This document shows, piece by piece, positions 4,269 to 7,665 of a stretch of 7,665 bases of DNA. The translations under genes and the position numbers were made by a program. The stretch is from assembly GCA_050309585.1 (NCBI GenBank), contig JBNRML010000101.1:1-7665 (forward strand), written 5' to 3'. Each line of letters begins with the position of its first letter. Position 1 is the stretch's first letter. The notes under the pieces are model-generated. The model did not search any database. It was given only the letters and a program-made list of their open reading frames with translations, and had not been told where the DNA came from. This DNA is from Bovifimicola sp050309585 (GTDB lineage Bacteria; Bacillota; Clostridia; Lachnospirales; Lachnospiraceae).

Positions 4269-5956
4269 AGGTTGTAATTGTGGGTGGAGTTGCAGGTGGT
4301 GCAACGGCAGCAACCAGGCTTAGAAGATTAGATGAACATGCACAGATAACCGTTTTTGAACGCTCCGGATACATTTCATATGCAAATTGTGGACTGCCTT
4401 ATTATATTGGCGGTGTAATTGAGGATAAGGAGGAACTGACACTTCAAACACCGGAAAGCATAGGAAAAAGATTTCGCATAGATATGAAGGTTCATCATGA
4501 AGTGACAGACATCAATGTTTTAAAGAAAACGGTTACAGTTTGCAATCTGGATACAGGAAAAGTATATGAGGAATCTTATGATAAATTGATTTTATCACCG
4601 GGAGCAAAACCGGTAATGCCGAATCTTCCTGGAATAGAAAATGAGAAGATTTTTACATTGCGAACAGTGGAGGATACTCTGAAAATTAGAGCGTTTGTAG
4701 AGGATAAAAAGCCTAAAACGGCAGTTATGGTTGGTGGTGGATTTATCGGACTTGAGGTTGCGGAAAATTTATGTGACTTGGGTGTTAAAGTAACAGTTGT
4801 ACAAAGACCGAAACAGCTGATGAATATACTGGATTATGATATGGCAACTCTTGTACATAACAAGCTACGCAGTAAAGGGATAAGTCTAAAGCTTGGCGGT
4901 GACGTAATCGGATTTGAGGAGAAGGAACAGTTACAGGTTCTTTTAAAAGATGATGAGCCAATAAGTACCGATATGGTTCTAATGGCAATCGGTGTCAGCC
5001 CGGAAACTACACTTGCAAAAAAGGCAGGACTTGAACTTGGCATTAAGGGTGCGATTGTCGTAAATGATAAAATGGAAACATCCGTGCCGGATATTTATGC
5101 GGTAGGAGATGCAGTACAAGTAAAGCATACAGTTACGGGAAATAATGCGGTTATTTCTTTAGCAGGTCCTGCAAACAAGCAAGGCAGGATCGTGGCAGAT
5201 AATATTTGCGGATTAGACAGTCATTATAAAGGGAGCATGGGTTCTTCGGTTATCAAGCTGTTTGATATGACAGCTACAAGCACAGGGCTTACCGAAAAAG
5301 CAGCGAGAGATGCCGGAATAGATTATGAAAGAGTTGTTTTATCTCCTGCTTCCCATGCAGGCTATTATCCCGGTGCAAAAGTCATGACTATGAAGGTTGT
5401 GTATGAAAAGAGTACTTTAAAAATTCTTGGAGCACAGATTGTGGGTTATGATGGTGTCGATAAGCGATTGGATGTAATTGCAACAGCAATTAGTGCCGGT
5501 ATGAAAGCAACAGAGCTTAAGGATTTGGATTTGGCATATGCTCCGCCTTATTCCTCTGCAAAAGACCCGGTAAATATGGCTGGATTTATGATTGAGAATA
5601 TTGAAAGCGGAATTGTAAAACAGTTCCACTATGATGAATTGGAGAAGCTACCAAGAGATGGAAGTGTGACACTTCTTGATACAAGAACGCAAGGTGAATA
5701 TGTAAGAGGTCATGTGGATGGATTTATCAATATTCCTGTAGATGATTTAAGAGAAAACATCGATAAGCTTGATAAGTCAAAACCAGTGTATGTGATGTGT
5801 CAAAGCGGATTAAGAAGCTATATATCCTGTAGAATTTTATCTGAGGAAGGATTTGATTGTTACAATTTCTCAGGCGGATATCGCTTCTATGAGAATGTCA
5901 TGAGGGAAACTAATTTGATAGAAGAATCACTTCCGTGCGGAATGGATAAGCAGTAG
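4265..5956 (+). CDS. CoA-disulfide reductase / CoA-persulfide reductase with C-terminal rhodanese (CoADR-Rhd)
   Basis: A 563-aa FAD-dependent pyridine nucleotide-disulfide oxidoreductase of the single-cysteine class fused to a rhodanese. In order: FAD site 'GGVAGGATAATRLRR' (7-21); redox-active C42 in 'YANCGLPYY'; NAD(P)H-binding 'VGGGFIGLEVAENL' (156-169); second FAD motif 'IYAVGDA' (277-283); dimerisation domain with the conserved 'YAPPYSSAKDPVN' (425-437); and rhodanese domain about 455-545 with 'LLDTRTQGEYVRGHV' and active-site C512 in 'CQSGLRS'. Known relatives reduce CoA disulfide, CoA persulfide or polysulfide with NAD(P)H. The fused rhodanese could pass persulfide sulfur to the CoA/flavin site. 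It overlaps the preceding rhodanese by 4 bases. The C-terminal ~20 residues (containing 'SLPCGM') extend past the domain. The exact substrate cannot be set from sequence. Confidence 0.93.
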   Translation: MKVVIVGGVAGGATAATRLRRLDEHAQITVFERSGYISYANCGLPYYIGGVIEDKEELTLQTPESIGKRFRIDMKVHHEVTDINVLKKTVTVCNLDTGKVYEESYDKLILSPGAKPVMPNLPGIENEKIFTLRTVEDTLKIRAFVEDKKPKTAVMVGGGFIGLEVAENLCDLGVKVTVVQRPKQLMNILDYDMATLVHNKLRSKGISLKLGGDVIGFEEKEQLQVLLKDDEPISTDMVLMAIGVSPETTLAKKAGLELGIKGAIVVNDKMETSVPDIYAVGDAVQVKHTVTGNNAVISLAGPANKQGRIVADNICGLDSHYKGSMGSSVIKLFDMTATSTGLTEKAARDAGIDYERVVLSPASHAGYYPGAKVMTMKVVYEKSTLKILGAQIVGYDGVDKRLDVIATAISAGMKATELKDLDLAYAPPYSSAKDPVNMAGFMIENIESGIVKQFHYDELEKLPRDGSVTLLDTRTQGEYVRGHVDGFINIPVDDLRENIDKLDKSKPVYVMCQSGLRSYISCRILSEEGFDCYNFSGGYRFYENVMRETNLIEESLPCGMDKQ

Positions 5957-5967
5957 GGGGGTACATA

Positions 5968-6378
5968 ATGAAAAAATTACTGATTCTGTGTATGACGTTT
6001 ATCTGTATCCTCTCGGGATGTGGAAATGCTGATTCTGTGCAGAACACGGAACAAAAGTCAGGTTATAAACAGGTTTCCATGGAAGAAGGACTTGAGCTTA
6101 TGGAGGCAGATTCAGACTATATTCTTTTAGATGTCAGAAGAGATGATGAGTTTGAGGAAGGACATATTCCCGGAGCAATCAATATTCCGAATGAATCCAT
6201 TGGAACAGAAGAGATTGCGGAACTTCCGGATAAGAATCAGACAATCTATGTATATTGCCGAAGCGGAAACAGAAGTAAGCAGGCTTCACAGAAGCTTGTG
6301 GACTTAGGGTATACAGATGTTATTGAATTTGGAGGCATAATTGACTATTCCGGAGAAATAGAGAAGGGTAGACAATAG
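5968..6378 (+). CDS. Exported rhodanese lipoprotein
   Basis: A 136-aa protein with a lipoprotein signal peptide: 'MKK', a hydrophobic stretch (about 4-15), and lipobox 'LSGC' with lipidation site C18. A short linker precedes a rhodanese domain (about 33-134) containing 'LLDVRRDDEFEEGHIPGAINIP' read in two parts (53-62 and 63-74) and active-site loop 'CRSGNRS' (97-103; C97). It should be anchored on the outer face of the cytoplasmic membrane, so it could meet extracellular sulfide, thiosulfate or polysulfide before the cytosolic enzymes do. A strong AGGGGGG (5955-5961) precedes the ATG, which lies 11 bases after the CoADR-Rhd stop. It is a different rhodanese from the other two, as its active-site loop reads R-S-G-N-R rather than Q-S-G. 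Confidence 0.92.
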   Translation: MKKLLILCMTFICILSGCGNADSVQNTEQKSGYKQVSMEEGLELMEADSDYILLDVRRDDEFEEGHIPGAINIPNESIGTEEIAELPDKNQTIYVYCRSGNRSKQASQKLVDLGYTDVIEFGGIIDYSGEIEKGRQ

Positions 6379-6411
6379 CTTTTCATAATAAAACAAAAGG
6401 AGGTATTTTCT

Positions 6412-7047
6412 ATGAAGTACGTTTGTCAGATTTGTGGCTATGTCTACGATGATGCCAAAGAAAAAGTCCCATTTGCAGAATTGCCGGATGATTGGAAATG
6501 CCCACTATGTGGTGCTGCAAAATCAGATTTTAAACCAGAAGCAAATGGTGACGAAAAGAAAGTTGTTACAGCCATAGAGCCAATGGAAGCAGATTTGGAG
6601 AAGCTTTCAGCAGGACAACTGGCAGCACTTTGTTCCAATCTTGCCAGAGGCTGTGAGAAACAGTACAAGCAGGAAGAAGCAGATTTATTTAAGCAGTTAG
6701 CAGATTATTTTACCGCAGTTGTACCGGCGGTAAATGATGCATCCGTTGAAAAAATTGCCAAGGAACTTCAGACAGATGCAGATAATTATGCAGCTGTAAG
6801 AGCTACCGCAGATGCTAATGCAGACAGGGGGGCTGCAAGAGTATGCGTATGGGGTGAAAAGGTGACAAGAATGCTTTCATCGTTGGTAAATCGCTATTTG
6901 AACGAAGGTGAAGCCATGTTAAAAGATACCAATATCTGGGTATGTACAACATGTGGATTTGTTTACATAGGCGATACACCTCCGGAACTTTGCCCGGTGT
7001 GCAAGGTTCCTGACTGGAAATTTGAGAAAATAGAAGGGAGAGCATAA
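6412..7047 (+). CDS. Double-ended rubredoxin-like protein with central helical (rubrerythrin-like) domain
   Basis: A 211-aa protein with a rubredoxin at the N-terminus: C5-x2-C8 and C30-x2-C33 ('CQICGYVY', 'DDWKCPLCG'). The span between the cysteine pairs is shorter than in typical clostridial rubredoxins. A mostly helical centre (about 58-172) follows, then a C-terminal rubrerythrin-type rubredoxin: C178-x2-C181 and C194-x2-C197 ('WVCTTCGFVYIG', 'CPVCKVPDWKFEKI'). Such proteins act in cytosolic electron transfer and peroxide or oxygen defence in anaerobes. The middle resembles a degenerate ferritin-like fold, but the whole protein contains no histidine and no E-x2-H motif, so a canonical rubrerythrin diiron site is not possible. 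AAAGGAGG (6396-6403) lies 8 bases before the ATG. It is probably part of the upstream operon, with a 33-base gap and no terminator. Confidence 0.85.
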   Translation: MKYVCQICGYVYDDAKEKVPFAELPDDWKCPLCGAAKSDFKPEANGDEKKVVTAIEPMEADLEKLSAGQLAALCSNLARGCEKQYKQEEADLFKQLADYFTAVVPAVNDASVEKIAKELQTDADNYAAVRATADANADRGAARVCVWGEKVTRMLSSLVNRYLNEGEAMLKDTNIWVCTTCGFVYIGDTPPELCPVCKVPDWKFEKIEGRA

Positions 7048-7049
7048 TC

Positions 7050-7665
7050 ATGGATGAAAAAGTAGCTGTAAGAAATCTAAGACTTTGTACCAAAGATTGT
7101 CTGTGTCTTTATGTTTGCCCTGTTGGAGCCACAGACACAGAAAACAGTGTGATTGATGTAGAAAAGTGTATCGGTTGCGGAATGTGTGCACAGGCTTGCC
7201 CGAGTGGAGCAATTTCTATGGTGCCAAAGGAATATCCTGCACAACAGCCAAAGACAAATCAGGTGAAAGCAGTGCTGAATAAGACTGCACAGGCAAAAGC
7301 GGATGAAGAAAAGGAAGCACTTCAAATAGCAGAAGCTACTGATAAAGATGGACTGTATCGTTTGATGAAGGCGGTAGCAAAATCAGAAAGACTGGTAGCA
7401 GAAGACATTATGAGAGAAGCAGGATTTATGCTTCCTCAGAGCAACAATGCACATGAGCTTTTAGAGGATTTGATTGCAAATCCACCGACCAAAGATTTTC
7501 CTGTGGATGTTGCAAGAAAGTTATTAGAAATGATTCCAAACAACGAAAAAAATAATATTAAGAAAGAAGGAAAGACTATGAAGAAATGGGTATGTACAGT
7601 ATGTGGTTATGTTCATGAAGGAGAGGAAGCACCGGAACAGTGCCCTGTTTGCAAACAGCCAAAGG
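7050..7665 (+). CDS. 4Fe-4S ferredoxin-type protein fused to rubredoxin-like domain (3' end outside window)
   Basis: An open frame of at least 205 residues runs off the window with no stop. Residues 40-51 form a canonical 4Fe-4S motif (C40-x2-C43-x2-C46-x3-C50-P, 'CIGCGMCAQACP'). An upstream cluster, C13-x3-C17-x-C19-x3-C23-P, is spaced differently from the usual C-x2-C-x2-C-x3-C. An Ala/Glu/Lys-rich helical region (about 70-165) follows. Then, from M177, comes a rubrerythrin-type rubredoxin: C182-x2-C185 ('WVCTVCGYVHEG') and C198-x2-C201. It starts 2 bases after the preceding stop, with GAAGGGAG (7033-7040) upstream. It probably acts as a multi-centre electron carrier partnering the neighbouring rubredoxin-like protein. 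The join to the rubredoxin follows an A7 run (7546-7552), so it may in fact be two genes. Confidence 0.8.
   Translation, partial: MDEKVAVRNLRLCTKDCLCLYVCPVGATDTENSVIDVEKCIGCGMCAQACPSGAISMVPKEYPAQQPKTNQVKAVLNKTAQAKADEEKEALQIAEATDKDGLYRLMKAVAKSERLVAEDIMREAGFMLPQSNNAHELLEDLIANPPTKDFPVDVARKLLEMIPNNEKNNIKKEGKTMKKWVCTVCGYVHEGEEAPEQCPVCKQPK
7566..7580 (+). promoter_or_regulatory. Internal ribosome binding site and start codon for the rubredoxin-like domain
   Basis: GAAGGA (7566-7571) lies 6 bases before the in-frame ATG at 7578, which opens the rubredoxin-like segment 'MKKWVCTVCGYV'. This mirrors the internal start at 2447 in the DUF134-NifX gene and again follows an A7 run. Confidence 0.5.

Noticed and set aside
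7077..7325. 82-codon - strand frame over the ferredoxin gene
   Set aside because: The + strand frame here carries a canonical 4Fe-4S motif and a ribosome binding site, so the antisense frame is a shadow.
1..7665. CRISPR arrays, tRNA or rRNA genes, transposases
   Set aside because: No regularly spaced repeats, RNA gene signatures or transposase motifs were seen on reading both strands.

Overview
The window reads as part of a strictly anaerobic, low-GC Firmicute, most likely a gut Clostridia/Lachnospiraceae member. The grounds are AT-rich codon use, strong AGGAGG-type ribosome binding sites, tightly packed co-directional genes, and clostridial-type rubredoxin, ferredoxin and CoA-disulfide-reductase proteins. 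All twelve supported genes lie on the + strand; no RNA genes or CRISPR arrays were seen.

Layout. (1) Bases 1-~140 are about 60% GC, unlike everything downstream. They hold two strong inverted repeats and no convincing gene, and look like the edge or origin-of-transfer region of an integrative/mobilizable element. (2) Bases 146-1858 form a four-gene operon: a PAS-domain protein whose 5' end abuts the GC-rich block, an ArsC/Spx-fold thioredoxin-like protein, a short peptide deformylase homologue and a macro-domain protein. A rho-independent terminator lies at about 1942-1980. (3) An extended -10 promoter (2033-2041) precedes a DUF134-NifX fusion with a His/Cys-rich tail, followed by a cysteine-rich Crp/Fnr-family regulator. 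(4) From 3637 to the window end runs a probable operon of thioredoxin, a small rhodanese, a CoA-disulfide reductase with C-terminal rhodanese, a rhodanese lipoprotein, a double-ended rubredoxin-like protein, and a ferredoxin-rubredoxin fusion cut by the window edge.

Working together (inference): the 3637-7665 genes resemble a sulfane-sulfur and redox-stress module. Three rhodanese domains, one exported, would carry persulfide sulfur. CoADR-Rhd and thioredoxin would reduce persulfides or disulfides, and the rubredoxin/ferredoxin proteins would move electrons. The adjacent Crp/Fnr-type protein is the natural candidate regulator, and the DUF134-NifX protein suggests a metal or Fe-S link.

The most notable observation is that both fused genes, DUF134-NifX and ferredoxin-rubredoxin, join their domains just after an A7 run that is followed by an internal ribosome binding site and ATG. 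In both, a one-base change in the A run would split the fusion into two ordinary adjacent genes. This could be homopolymer error, slippage-controlled expression, or gene fusion through indels.
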